NCBI GenBank assembly: GCA_028641055.1
Contig: CM054062.1
Location: 173,557,642 to 173,621,641, forward strand
Direction of reading: 5' to 3'
DNA length: 64,000 nt
From: Alopecurus myosuroides
Taxonomy: Eukaryota; Streptophyta; Magnoliopsida; Poales; Poaceae
Shown here: piece by piece, positions 32,705-44,864 of the stretch
Layout: each line of letters begins with the position of its first letter
Position numbering within the stretch: the stretch's first letter is position 1
Notes under the pieces: model-generated
What the model was told of the DNA's origin: nothing
What the model saw: only the letters and a program-made list of their open reading frames with translations
Database searches by the model: none
Program-made: the position numbers and the translations under genes

Positions 32705-34158
32705 GACTACTTTAATGCAATGACTACTTTTATTGCATTTGACGATGCACGCCGTCAAAAACCACTAAACCCATTTCCTTACGGGAAAGCTGATCCTAAA
32801 CGACTCGATCGACTAAATAATTCGCCCACTGCGCCATGGCTGACTAAATAATCCACTGGTGCTGATCAAGGCACCACAAGATCATGGCAGAGCCGGGGGG
32901 TTTTACGACCACAAGTATCACACATGGCTTCTGTGGTATTGCCCAACCGGCCGGCCAACCGTAACGCCTACGAGTCGTGCGATCCACGCAGTTAGGCAAG
33001 CACTAAGCAAAGTATATGGTTAAAGCCCTAGTGGATCTAGCGTCCGGCCGGTGGCTAACTAATTAACTCCGTAGCACTAGCACTGAGCGATGATGGTAGT
33101 CAAATCCTTCTGGAGGAGACATTCCGTAGCTAACTAATTAAGTTGTGGGTGTGGAGCCTCCATACGTACGTCTCGTGCATGGATCCTACTAGCTAGCTAT
33201 CGTCCACCATGTGTTTATACTTTATAGTTAGGACGCCGATCCCTAGCATTTCATCGAACTGGCCAGAAGCCGTACCATGGGAATTCCATACGGAGTCCGA
33301 TTGATGCATGAGAACGTACACCAGCCTGTTGGAGTAATAATAACTTGCAAGCATCACGCCTAATTCAATTAATTTCTGGAGTTAGTTGGATGCTGGATAT
33401 GTAGCATCGGTGGCGTCTACGGTCATGTCAAAGGCTCCTCCACCAAACATAAGTTTTAGAAGAATTTTGATCGGAAACAAATATGACAGATTGCTTCTGT
33501 TAGTATCTCGGTTGATGGATGTTAGCAACATGATGAGTTTAGATTGGATTTACTACATCAGGCATGTTTACTATTAAGTCACTCTATTTAGATTTCATGA
33601 GTGATCATACAGTATTTCTTTGTAAATCTCTACTACAATGTGGACTAAGGTGACCGTTCCTGATGGTATGTCGCATTATTAGCATTTTTTCCTCCCATAA
33701 AATCTCATATAACGTAATGATTCTATCATACCGGTTCGTGCCAAGTTTACATACGGCTTCAGGTTTTTTTCTATATGTCTATGCACGATTCATTTCGGTT
33801 TGGACTCCAGTTTGAACGCTTTCCTTCCGAGTGTATTACGAGCGAAGGTTGGGGCCCGATCCATCGCTGCCATTGTGCCATGGGCCGGGCCAAATGTGCG
33901 TCGAGGCCTAGTGCACCAAAGGCAAAGGAGTCTGTCACGTACGTGGAATTAAATAGCAGTCAGGTCTAGTTCAACTAGCATTTAGTCCCATCTTACTATC
34001 TTATGCCTCGAGGCTATGTGGATTCAAGCCAGACCGAAGTAATTTGGCTCTCCTAGCTTAACGAAGTCTGGCGGTCAGGGCAGGCCAGGCCCAAACATGT
34101 ACTGCTACATGTCGTGTTGTGTTTGGGAAGTCACAGAGACAAAAAAAAACATGTGTAT
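32705..34158. other. Unassigned sequence, possibly low-copy
   Basis: 1.45 kb without recognisable transposon text. The base composition is more balanced than in the surrounding repeats, and it holds palindromic stretches (ACTAGCTAGCTAT near 33189, TACGTACG near 33164). No frame above 65 codons was credible and no coding motif could be assigned. It is the pre-insertion neighbourhood of the LARD element, together with 44865-45261. Confidence 0.4.
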
Positions 34159-35082
34159 TGTAACAGCCCAAGTATGAAAACCTACCATTTAGAATGTTTG
34201 ATTTCTTGTTATTAAAGTATTGCATCATGACATCATATTTATTTCCTTGTTTGGCTTGTTTACTATTTGTTTTGCATCTGTTCTTAATTGTTTTCACAAT
34301 GAAAATCAAACAATTTCAAATGCTTTGTTTTCATACTTGCTCTGTTACAACCTTTTAAATAGAAATCTCAAATAAAAACAACTAAATTGTTTTCTTTTTA
34401 ATCCATAATGATCACTTATTAAATTGTTGGTTTTAATCAAACAATTAATTCAATCAATTAATTCCAAATCATTTCAAACTCACATAAAATCTTCAAATCA
34501 GCACCTCATTTGAAAATTATAAAAAATACCCAAACAATTTCTAATCACAATTGTTCTAATTATTCAATAGGGGTCACCCTAATAAAAACATTGTTCCAAT
34601 AGTAATCAATTAATTATTAAGTCATTTAAATTCAAGCCAAAACTTTCAGTCAGTACCCATTGTGGAAAATTATGAAATTACAGAAACAAATGTACTCACT
34701 TGTTTCAATTAAACTCATTGGTTTTCCATAATCAAACACCTTGTTTTAAATAACCAAGTTATTAACCAAAATTCATCCAATTTCAAACCCTTTTACAAAA
34801 ACAGCAAAACAAATTTAAATTTCCAAAAACCAAGTTGGCATGGGGTAGATGTTGAGCTAACAAACCCCCCTGATTTTTCCCTAAATTTTTAAAGCTCTAA
34901 ATCCTACCAATTCCTTCCAATTTCTTTTTGCTACAAAAAAAAAGAGAAAAACAAAATAGAAAAGAGAGGAGAGGAGCAGCAGCAAGCCCACCCATCCAAT
35001 TTTTCTCCCCAGCCCACTTTCCCTTAGGCCCAATACCCCCTTCCCACACCGTCTTCTTCGTACGGCTCACATCCACCATAGC

Positions 35083-35160
35083 CACGTGACAGAGAAGCAG
35101 CAGCAACGGCTGTGCCTCCTCTCCCCCCTCCTTAAAACCCTAGGCCGAGCCCTAGGGTTC
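35083..35160 (+). promoter_or_regulatory. Candidate promoter in LARD 5' LTR
   Basis: A CACGTG G-box (35083-35088) is followed by a TATA-like CTTAAAA (35131-35137), a telobox-like AAACCCTAG and a CT-rich stretch typical of plant transcription starts. If correct, U3 is about 1 kb and the R/U5 part about 3.9 kb. The assignment rests on motifs only. The same set occurs in the 3' LTR (G-box 40846-40851). Confidence 0.4.
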
Positions 35161-35699
35161 CTCTAGCTCCCTCCATCTCTTCTCCCCCGCCTCCACTCTT
35201 CCCTCTTCCTCCCACTCTCTCCTCTCCAATCTCTCTGTACTTCTTTCTCTGTACCACACCTGTACCTTCTCCCTTCCCCTCCGGGCGATCGCCGATGTTG
35301 GAGCTCCCCTCCGCCCGTGCTAGTGATGGGAATGGAAACCCCATGGCCTCCTCGTCCACCCCGACACCACAGCCAGGCACGAGCCCCTCCGAGTCGCCGC
35401 CGCCGTGCAGTTCCTCCGGCGACCACCTCTGCACCGCCCTGTACTTCTTCAGGTCGCGGTGAGCTCTCCCTCGCCTCTCTCTTCCCCTTCTCCCTTCCCT
35501 TGCACAAGCACCCGCACCGCGAGCACGCACCAGCACCCGCACGCCCGTCCATCGTACACCGCAGCAGCAGCGATAGATCGCTCGCCGGCGACCATCTCTG
35601 GTTCGTTTCTGTCCGCGCCTCGGTACAGTACCGTGCAGTTTCAGATTCAGGGGAAAAACCACCGCGATCTGAAGGTTATCCACCCCGCGACCCCCCTAC

Positions 35700-35935
35700 T
35701 GTCACAACAAAGCACACTACCGCACTGGTTAAACCCCCTGCGCGCGCACCCTTCGATCCCAGGTTCGATCCCCAGCCCCACCCTTTTCTGCCTCTTTTTT
35801 TCGTTTGATTCAGTTAAACCGCAGCACCACAGCATATCCACCCCGAGCCCCTTCTCTACCAACAAGCAGCAACACAGCCCACTGGTTAGCCCACCCTTGC
35901 GCTCACAGTGAGGTTGTGGGTTCGATCCCCCACCC
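35700..35935 (+). repeat. Two tRNA-like (A-box/B-box) motifs in the LARD LTR
   Basis: Two copies of a pattern with CACTGGTTA (35722-35730 and 35879-35887) and GGTTCGATCCC (about 35763-35773 and 35919-35929), 45 and 44 bp apart. This is the layout of internal RNA polymerase III boxes in tRNAs. No cloverleaf or mature tRNA ends were found, so these are tRNA- or SINE-derived traces. Both are also present in the 3' LTR at about 41465-41700. Confidence 0.5.
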
Positions 35936-36099
35936 TCGGGTTTAAACCCAAACTTTTTACCTTTTATTTTTCAAGGCCAAAACAAGTTGCTTATCACCAA
36001 CCAGTCCCTGTAACTTCCTCCTAGGCCCCTAAAAAATATTTTCCAAGTCCATGTTAATCTTTCTAAGTCCCTAATGGATTAAAAATGGCAGATTTGCAC

Positions 36100-36900
36100 T
36101 ATATCTTGTAAATTGCATAACTATTTAATTTTAACTCCAATTTTCACTTTTTAAATATGTTTTCTGTCCCAAATTAAATGTTCTATCCAAATATAAAATT
36201 TGTTTACTGTTTTGAATATTTTAAATTGGTGCAAAATTTGAAAACTTGTCAAATTCACTTAAACTTGCAAAATTCATAAGTTGTTCATAAAAATTCCAAA
36301 TTCCACAAACTAAATATGTTTTCCAATCAACTTTTCATGTACTTTCCAAAAATAAATTTTGTTTGCTGTTTTGAATAATTTAAATTGCTGAAAACAACTG
36401 TTTCTTGTTTATTGCATTTAAAATTGCCAAAATAATAACTTGCTCATTTTAAATCCAATTTCAACAAATGAAATATGTTTTCCATGCAAAATTAAACCAC
36501 CTTTCCAAATATAAAATTTGTTTCATGTTTTGAATAATTAAAATTGGTTAAATAATTTAAACCTTGTTTAATTCATTTAATATTGCTAAATTCATAACTT
36601 GGTCAAATTAGTTTCTTTTGGGACATATAAAATATGTTTTCAAACCATAAAAGCATAAAATTTTCAAATATGAATCTCACTTAATGTTTTGAACCAATAA
36701 AAATTCAAATAAGTTCATGTTTGAATTAAATTCATTTCATTCTTGCTTAAACTTGTTTAATTCATAAATAACTTATTTGAAATCCCTTTTCAACAAGTGA
36801 AACATGTAATCCACCTAAAATTTGGTGTTCTAATCAAATATGAATTTTGTTATCTATTTGGAACAATTAAAAGTGGTGAAAACAACAAATGCTTGTGTGA
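36100..36900 (+). repeat. Degenerate tandem repeats, about 160 bp, in LARD LTR
   Basis: A recurring core TGTTTTGAATAATTTAAATT appears at 36209, 36367, 36536, 36685 and (weakly) 36855, with spacings of 158, 169, 149 and 170 bp. It is usually preceded by CCAAATATAAAATTTGTTT. The copies are well diverged from each other, yet each matches its counterpart in the 3' LTR (41860-42660) almost exactly. Confidence 0.7.
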
Positions 36901-39095
36901 CACCTTTAAGTAACCAAAATTTCCTAACTTAATGAATGAATTTCCAAACTTGCTAAACCTTATTTCCATTTGCTTCTATTGTTGTTATTTTGCTGTTTTC
37001 CTCATCCATGCATCATGCTAATTCACTTACACAATTTTATTAGTTGTAAAACAATTAATTCAACCATAATTCATGGGCATTTCAGGTGCAACTCAAATTG
37101 CATGTGGGTCCATTTAATCCTGTTTCTATCTTGTCAACTAGTTTATTTTTGGATGCATCAATTGAACCATCATGCATCATCCCATGTTTGTGCATTATGC
37201 CATGATATTGATTGTTTATCTTTCTGCATTGTTTGTTTGCTTCTTCTCGGATATACGACGACGTTGAGACCGACGATACTTACGACACCCCTTCTAAGGA
37301 GTTAGCTCAGTACCAGGCTACTGGGTTTGCAGGCAAGTTATCACTCACATGAACCATTGTGTTCCTTTCAACATTGGTTACCGATACTTTCCGTTGTCTA
37401 TTTTGCTAGCCCTATGTGTAGTTGTTTCTGTTACGAACCTATCACATGTATCCTTTACCCTGATATTGCCTCACCTCCATACCTATAACCTTTTGTTTGA
37501 GCCCGTGTCTTACCAGCATGCTTAGGTTGTTTTGCTCGAGTCTGTTCCCGTTACTTTCTGTTACTATATTCCATTATGTACTGGGGGCTCGATGTTTAAT
37601 CAATCAATCATGCTAATGTTATTGTTAATAATAATTTGATGATAAGGCACCGGCATGAGGCCCTTGTGGTTTTGAGGCCTGCTAGTGTCGACCCTAATAG
37701 GAAAAGGGTCTTGTCTACTGATCCATGATGAGCGCACTAACCGCATGTGGGAAGCGAGTATGGGCGCCCCCCTCAATTTGATTCGATTCGCATCTCGTCC
37801 AAATCGCCTCATTTAGTTCGGGTTTTCCATTTGCTGCATGCATGATCTTGCGAGCCCTTGGATCCCGGGTGGAACTTTCGTAGTCGGCATATAGGGGGAC
37901 ACGGTCTTAGAGTGCTATGAGGGTCCCTTTTCTTCGGGGCTCGATTAGCCGTGCGCCCAAGGTTCTTTGGGCTTGATGCGAAGAAGAGTTGAGTTGTGTT
38001 GAGTGCCCCGCTTGGTGGAAGGGCCTTTCCATCTGGCGGGTTATTCATGCGTGTACGGCCAAATTGGTGCAACCCTGCAGGGATAATCTTCTCGAGAAGC
38101 CGTGTTTTCCGCGGTTATGGATTACTTGGTGAAAGTACTGGCTAACAAGTACTCAGGACAACTTAAACCTAATGACTAACAATCTTACACCCAATGATTA
38201 ATAACTTGACTAGTAATAGGTTATGGACACAATAACTTGATTCACCTTTAATACAACTGTGTGAGTTATCCTCGGGTTGCTTCTTCGGATAAGGGGCGAG
38301 ATCCAGGATGGGTTTGTTTGAAGTTATCTTTCAGTTGGTTACAATCCTCGATCTTATCTCCTTTCTGTTAGCCGGAAGTGGTAGAAATCTCTGTAGTTGG
38401 TTAGTGCAGCCAGTTGCAGCATCTTTTATATTCCCTTCCTTCCGTTGAACCCAAAGCATCTGCGCTTGGTGTTGACGGGTTACAATTTGGTGAACTGTGA
38501 GTCTTGCTTGCCAGTACGTTTATGTACTGACCCCTTTGGGGCTGTGGTTTCCGCAGACCGACGTTTCCGAGGATCTACATGGTGGCTACTACGTGGATCC
38601 TGACGAGACTGCTGACGAGTAGATAGCGGACCCGGGCAGGATCCAAGACTTCGTGGATGGGCTCCGTCTGTTTGTTTCCGGCCTCTTAGGCCTATTTGGT
38701 TCTTGTCTGTACTCAGACATGTTGAATGCTTCCGCTGTATTGTAATGATGTATTGTTGGGGCAGGTGCCCTCTGAATGATTGTATTTGCTATCTCTGCTC
38801 TAATGAGAGCCATTTGCAAGTTATTTCAATCTTTGTGTCGTAGAGATCTGTTGTGATATCCTTTGTTCAAAGCTGTTGACGTACCATGTGTGATTGGTAT
38901 GAAGTACGTCGACAGCAGTGCCTTTGGTCTCTAGTGGATAGTTTACATCGACGATGGAATAGCAGGGCTTGTGTTGTCGCGCATAAGCGCAGGCCTACCA
39001 GGAAGCTGGGACGTGGGAGCAGTTATGCCCCATAATCCAAGCATCTGCTATCCAGTTCGGCCCGATGAGTATCCCCTAGAAATCAGGGTACGACA

Positions 39096-39923
39096 AATGG
39101 TATCCGAGCCTGTCTGCCTGTAGGATCCCTTTTTACTGGTCGCAGTTGAGTCTAGAAACTATTTTGTAGCTATATAGGAAAAATGAAACGTGAGAGTAGG
39201 AATTCTGTTCTTTTTCTTCTTTCCCCACCCACCCACCCCTTTTCTGGTAAGGAAGTGCAACGTTGTTTTCCTCTTCTCATCTGAACTTTCAAGTTAGGAT
39301 TTCACGAATTCTGGTTTCTCTAGGATGGTTATATCTACTAGACCATAGGAATGGAGGTGGTTGTGACATGATTTATCATGTTGCCTACTCACGATTGAGA
39401 ACGGAGGCGTGTAAGCCCCGGAAGCAGATCCTCTATTCCTTAAGCAGTAGATATTGATCCTTTAGAATCCCGGATGGGTTTTCCGTAGTACCTCAGGAGT
39501 GTTTTGGTCTCGTTTTTCCCGGTGTTGCTTCGTTATCCTGTTCTTCTCAACATCCTTTTCGTCCGTTGAAATCTTGTTGTTGTTTTCCATTTCAGTTCTT
39601 CTACCGGCGTCTAATCAATAACGTTGTTCCACCCTTCTGACCAGATAATCTATTCAGCAAATGAGTCAAATTCTATCCAGCTATACACCCTCGATACAAA
39701 ACCTCTTCCTTCAATTGAAAATGTTCCGGTGGTTTCCAAATTCCCTGACATCTTTCCAGAAGAGTTGCCAGGGTTGCCTATCGTTTTGAAATTCCAGAAA
39801 CTATCCAATGTGCACGATGTGTTTCACGTGTCACAGCTCAAGTGGATCTTCCCAAGAAGTATCCGGACCTTTTCTTTTCTCAGTAGGAATCTCGGGGCGC
39901 GATTCCTTCAAGGGGGGGCGTTT
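39096..39923 (+). other. Internal domain of LARD-like element with gag-pol scrap
   Basis: 828 bp between the LTRs. The primer site lies at 39096-39110 (initiator-Met type with one change). There is no gag. An open frame at about 39624-39923 reads V-V-S-K-F-P-D-I-F-P-E-E-L-P-G-L-P, the linker before chromovirus RT. It is followed at once by L-K-F-Q-K-L-S-N-V-H-D-V-F-H-V-S-Q-L-K, the C-terminal part of integrase. All RT, RNase H and integrase core sequence between these points is missing. The tract CAAGGGGGGGCGTTT ends the region. Confidence 0.85.
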
Positions 39924-42900
39924 TGTAACAGCCCAAGTATGAAAACCTACCATTTAGAATGTTTGATTTCTTGTTATTAAAGTATTGCATCATGACATCA
40001 TATTTATTTCCTTGTTTGCCTTGTTTACTATTTGTTTTGCATCTGTTCTTAATTGTTTTCACAATGAAAATCAAACAATTTCAAATGCTTTGTTTTCATA
40101 CTTGCTCTGTTACAACCTTTTAAATAGAAATCTCAAATAAAAACAACCAAATTGTTTTCTTTTTAATCCATAATGATCACTTATTAAATTGTTGGTTTTA
40201 ATCAAACAATTAATTCAATCAATTAATTCCAAATCATTTCAAACTCACATAAAATCTTCAAATCAGCACCTCATTTGAAAATTATAAAAATACCCAAACA
40301 ATTTCTAATCACAATTGTTCTAATTATTCAATAGGGGTCACCCTAATAAAAACATTTTTCCAATAGTAATCAATTAATTATTAAGTCATTTAAATTCAAG
40401 CCAAAACTTTCAGTCAGTACCCATTGTGGAAAATTATGAAATTACAGAAACAAATGTACTCACTTGTTTCAATTAAACTCATTGGTTTTCCATAATCAAA
40501 CACCTTGTTTTAAATAACCAAGTTTTAACCAAAATTCATCCAATTTCAAACCCTTTTACAAAAACAGCAAAACAAATTTAAATTTCCAAAAACCAAGTTG
40601 GCATGGGGTAGATGTTGAGCTAACAAACCCCCCTGATTTTTCCCTAAATTTTTAAAGCTCTAAATCCTACCAATTCCTTCCAATTTCTTTTTGCTACAAA
40701 AAAAAAGAGAAAAACAAAATAGAAAAGAGAGGAGAGGAGCAGCAGCAAGCCCACCCATCCAATTTTTCTCCCCAGCCCACTTTCCCTTAGGCCCAATACC
40801 CCCTTCCCACACCGTCTTCTTCGTACGGCTCACATCCACCATAGCCACGTGACAGAGAAGCAGCAGCAACGGCTGTGCCTCCTCTCCCCCCTCCTTAAAA
40901 CCCTAGGCCGAGCCCTAGGGTTCCTCTAGCTCCCTCCATCTCTTCTCCCCCGCCTCCACTCTTCCCTCTTCCTCCCACTCTCTCCTCTCCAATCTCTCTG
41001 TACTTCTTTCTCTGTACCACACCTGTACCTTCTCCCTTCCCCTCCGGCGATCGCCGATGTTGGAGCTCCCCTCCGCCCGTGCTAGTGATGGGAATGGAAA
41101 CCCCATGCCCTCCTCGTCCACCCCGACACCGCAGCCAGGCACGAGCCCCTCCGAGTCGCCGCCGCCGTGCAGTTCCTCCGGCGACCACCTCTGCACCGCC
41201 CTGTACTTCTTCAGGTCGCGGTGAGCTCTCCCTCGCCTCTCTCTTCCCCTTCTCCCTTCCCTTGCACAAGCACCCGCATCGCGAGCACGCACCAGCACCC
41301 GCACGCCCGTCCATCGTACACCGCAGCAGCAGCGATAGATCGCTCGCCGGCGACCATCTCTGGTTCGTTTCTGTCCGCGCCTCGGTACAGTACCGTGCAG
41401 TTTCAGATTCAGGGGAAAAACCACCGCGATCTGAAGGTTATCCACCCCGCGACCCCCCTACTGTCACAACACAGCACACTACCGCACTGGTTAAACCCCC
41501 TGCGCGCGCACCCTTCGATCCCAGGTTCGATCCCCAGCCCCACCCTTTTCTGCCTCTTTTTTTCGTTTGATTCAGTTAAACCGCAGCACCACAGCATATC
41601 CACCCCGAGCCCCTTCTCTACCAACAAGCAGCAACACAGCCCACTGGTTAGCCCACCCTTGCGCTCACAGTGAGGTTGTGGGTTCGATCCCCCACCCTCG
41701 GGTTTAAACCCAAACTTTTTACCTTTTATTTTTCAAGGCCAAAACAAGTTGCTTATCACCAACCAGTCCCTGTAACTTCCTCCTAGGCCCCTGAAAAATA
41801 TTTTCCAAGTCCATGTTAATCTTTCTAAGTCCCTAATGGATTAAAAATGGCAGATTTGCACTATATCTTGTAAATTGCATAACTATTTCATTTTAACTCC
41901 AATTTTCACTTTTTAAATATGTTTTCTGTCCCAAATTAAATGTTCTATCCAAATATAAAATTTGTTTACTGTTTTGAATATTTTAAATTGGTGCAAAATT
42001 TGAAAACTTGTCAAATTCACTTAAACTTGCAAAATTCATAAGTTGTTCATAAAAATTCCAAATTCCACAAACTAAATATGTTTTCCAATCAACTTTTCAT
42101 GTACTTTCCAAAAATAAATTTTGTTTGCTGTTTTGAATAATTTAAATTGCTGAAAACAACTGTTTCTTGTTTATTGCATTTAAAATTGCCAAAATAATAA
42201 CTTGCTCATTTTAAATCCAATTTCAACAAATGAAATATGTTTTCCATGAAAAATTAAACCACCTTTCCAAATATAAAATTTGTTTCATGTTTTGAATAAT
42301 TAAAATTGGTTAAATAATTTAAACCTTGTTTAATTCATTTAATATTGCTAAATTCATAACTTGGTCAAATTAGTTTCTTTTGGGACATATAAAATATGTT
42401 TTCAAACCATAAAAGCATAAACTTTTCAAATATGAATCTCACTTAATGTTTTGAACCAATAAAAATTCAAATAAGTTCATGTTTGAATTAAATTCATTTC
42501 ATTCTTGCTTAAACTTGTTTAATTCATAAATAACTTATTTGAAATCCCTTTTCAACAAGTGAAACATGTAATCCACCTAAAATTTGGTGTTCTAATCAAA
42601 TATGAATTTTGTTATCTATTTGGAACAATTAAAAGTGGTGAAAACAACAAATGCTTGTGTGACACCTTTAAGTAAGCAAAATTTCCTAACTTAATGAATG
42701 AATTTCCAAACTTGCTAAACCTTATTTCCATTTGCTTCTATTGTTGTTATTTTGCTGTTTTCCTCATCCATGCATCATGCTAATTCACTTACACAATTTT
42801 ATTAGTTGTAAAACAATTAATTCAACCATAATTCATGGGCTTTTCAGGTGCAACTCAAATTGCATGTGGGTCCATTTAATCCTGTTTCTATCTTGTCAAC

Positions 42901-44859
42901 TAGTTTATTTTTGGATGCATCAATTGAACCATCATGCATCATCCCATGTTTGTGCATTATGCCATGATATTGATTGTTTATCTTTCTGCATTGTTTGTTT
43001 GCTTCTTCTCGGATATACGACGACGTTGAGACCGACGATACTTACGACACCCCTTCTAAGGAGTTAGCTCAGTACCAGGCTACTGGGTTTGCAGGCAAGT
43101 TATCACTCACATGAACCATTGTGTTCCTTTCAACATTGGTTACCGATACTTTCCGTTGTCTATTTTGCTAGCCCTATGTGTAGTTGTTTCTGTTACGAAC
43201 CTATCACATGTATCCTTTACCCTGATATTGCCTCACCTCCATACCTATAACCTTTTGTTTGAGCCCGTGTCTTACCAGCATGCTTAGGTTGTTTTGCTCG
43301 AGTCTGTTCCCGTTACTTTCTGTTACTATATTCCATTATGTACTGGGGGCTCGATGTTTAATCAATCAATCATGCTAATGTTATTGTTAATAATAATTTG
43401 ATGATAAGGCACCGGCATGAGGCCCTTGTGGTTTTGAGGCCTGCTAGTGTCGACCCTAATAGGAAAAGGGTCTTGTCTACTGATCCATGATGAGCGCACT
43501 AACCGCATGTGGGAAGCGAGTATGGGCGCCCCCCTCAATTTGATTCGATTCGCATCTCGTCCAAATCGCCTCATTTAGTTCGGGTTTTCCATTTGCTGCA
43601 TGCATGATCTTGCGAGCCCTTGGATCCCGGGTGGAACTTTCGTAGTCGGCATATAGGGGGACACGGTCTTAGAGTGCTATGAGGGTCCCTTTTCTTCGGG
43701 GCTCGATTAGCCGTGCGCCCAAGGTTCTTTGGGCTTGATGCGAAGAAGAGTTGAGTTGTGTTGAGTGCCCCGCTTGGTGGAAGGGCCTTTCCATCTGGCG
43801 GGTTATTCATGCGTGTACGGCCAAATTGGTGCAACCCTGCAGGGATAATCTTCTCGAGAAGCCGTGTTTTCCGCGGTTATGGATTACTTGGTGAAAAAGT
43901 ACTGGCTAACAAGTACTCAGGACAACTTAAACCTAATGACTAACAATCTTACACCCAATGATTAATAACTTGACTAGTAATAGGTTATGGACACAATAAC
44001 TTGATTCACCTTTAATACAACTGTGTGAGTTATCCTCGGGTTGCTTCTTCGGATAAGGGGCGAGATCCAGGATGGGTTTGTTTGAAGTTATCTTTCAGTT
44101 GGTTACAATCCTCGATCTTATCTCCTTTCTGTTAGCCGGAAGTGGTAGAAATCTCTGTAGTTGGTTAGTGCAGCCAGTTGCAGCATCTTTTATATTCCCT
44201 TCCTTCCGTTGAACCCAAAGCATCTGCGCTTGGTGTTGACGGGTTACACTTTGGTGAACTGTGAGTCTTGCTTGCCAGTACGTTTATGTACTGACCCCTT
44301 TGGGGCTGTGGTTTCCGCAGACCGACGTTTCCGAGGATCTACATGGTGGCTACTACGTGGATCCTGACGAGACTGCTGACGAGTAGATAGCGGACCCGGG
44401 CAGGATCCAAGACTTCGTGGATGGGCTCCGTCTGTTTGTTTCCGGCCTCTTAGGCCTATTTGGTTCTTGTCTGTACTCAGACATGTTGAATGCTTCCGCT
44501 GTATTGTAATGATGTATTGTTGGGGCAGGTGCCCTCTGAATGATTGTATTTGCTATCTCTGCTCTAATGAGAGCCATTTGCAAGTTATTTCAATCTTTGT
44601 GTCGTAGAGATCTGTTGTGATATCCTTTGTTCAAAGCTGTTGACGTACCATGTGTGATTGGTATGAAGTACGTCGACAGCAGTGCCTTTGGTCTCTAGTG
44701 GATAGTTTACATCGACGATGGAATAGCAGGGCTTGTGTTGTCGCGCATAAGCGCAGGCCTACCAGGAAGCTGGGACGTGGGAGCAGTTATGCCCCATAAT
44801 CCAAGCATCTGCTATCCAGTTCGGCCCGATGAGTATCCCCTAGAAATCAGGGTACGACA
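39924..44859 (+). repeat. 3' LTR of LARD-like element
   Basis: 4936 bp, identical in layout to 34159-39095. Differences found by reading include T/C near 34387/40148, a lost A near 34760, a lost G near 35284 and two extra A near 43897. There are 14 substitutions and 4 indels in all. Confidence 0.9.
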
Positions 44860-44864
44860 TGTAT

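Larger units (their letters stand above)
34159..39095 (+). repeat. 5' LTR of LARD-like element
   Basis: 4937 bp, TGTAACAGCCC to GGGTACGACA. Its parts are an AT-rich start (34159-34870), a GC- and CT-rich section with promoter-like motifs (34980-35560), two tRNA-like motifs (35700-35935), about five degenerate 160-bp repeats (36100-36900), and a mixed 3' part. Small open frames on both strands (for example 35405-35911 and 35132-35683) are recorded only as LTR content. Confidence 0.9.
34159..44859 (+). mobile_element. LARD-like Gypsy derivative with 4.94-kb LTRs (Sukkula-type architecture)
   Basis: Two near-identical LTRs (34159-39095 and 39924-44859) surround 828 bp. Perfect target copies TGTAT lie at 34154-34158 and 44860-44864. 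The primer site AATGGTATCCGAGCC follows the 5' LTR and a G-rich tract precedes the 3' LTR. Comparison of the LTRs finds 14 substitutions and 4 indels. The indels exactly account for the 4937 versus 4936 bp lengths. The internal ORF scrap joins the protease-RT linker of a Tekay/Del-type chromovirus to its integrase tail, so this is a deletion derivative. LARD elements with about 5-kb LTRs are known (Sukkula in barley), but their internal regions are longer. It must rely on other elements for all proteins. Confidence 0.9.

Noticed and set aside
33386..33969. Small genes at 33386-33577 and 33775-33969
   Set aside because: About 63 codons each, with no motif, no start context and no partner. Length is within chance.
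35132..35911. Overlapping long frames on both strands in the LARD LTR (about 160-183 residues), repeated at 40894-41673
   Set aside because: The region is GC- and CT-rich, which makes random frames long. Both copies exist only because the LTRs are nearly identical. No domain or conserved motif is seen.
35879..35935. Functional tRNA gene
   Set aside because: A- and B-box-like motifs are present, but I could not form acceptor and anticodon stems. It is also part of a repeated LTR.
37600..38819. Small frames on both strands in the 3' part of the LARD LTR
   Set aside because: All are below 90 codons, without recognisable motifs, inside LTR sequence, and duplicated only through the LTR pair.
39226..39240. 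CCCA-type microsatellite
   Set aside because: Only about three units (CCCACCCACCCACC), too short to call a repeat.
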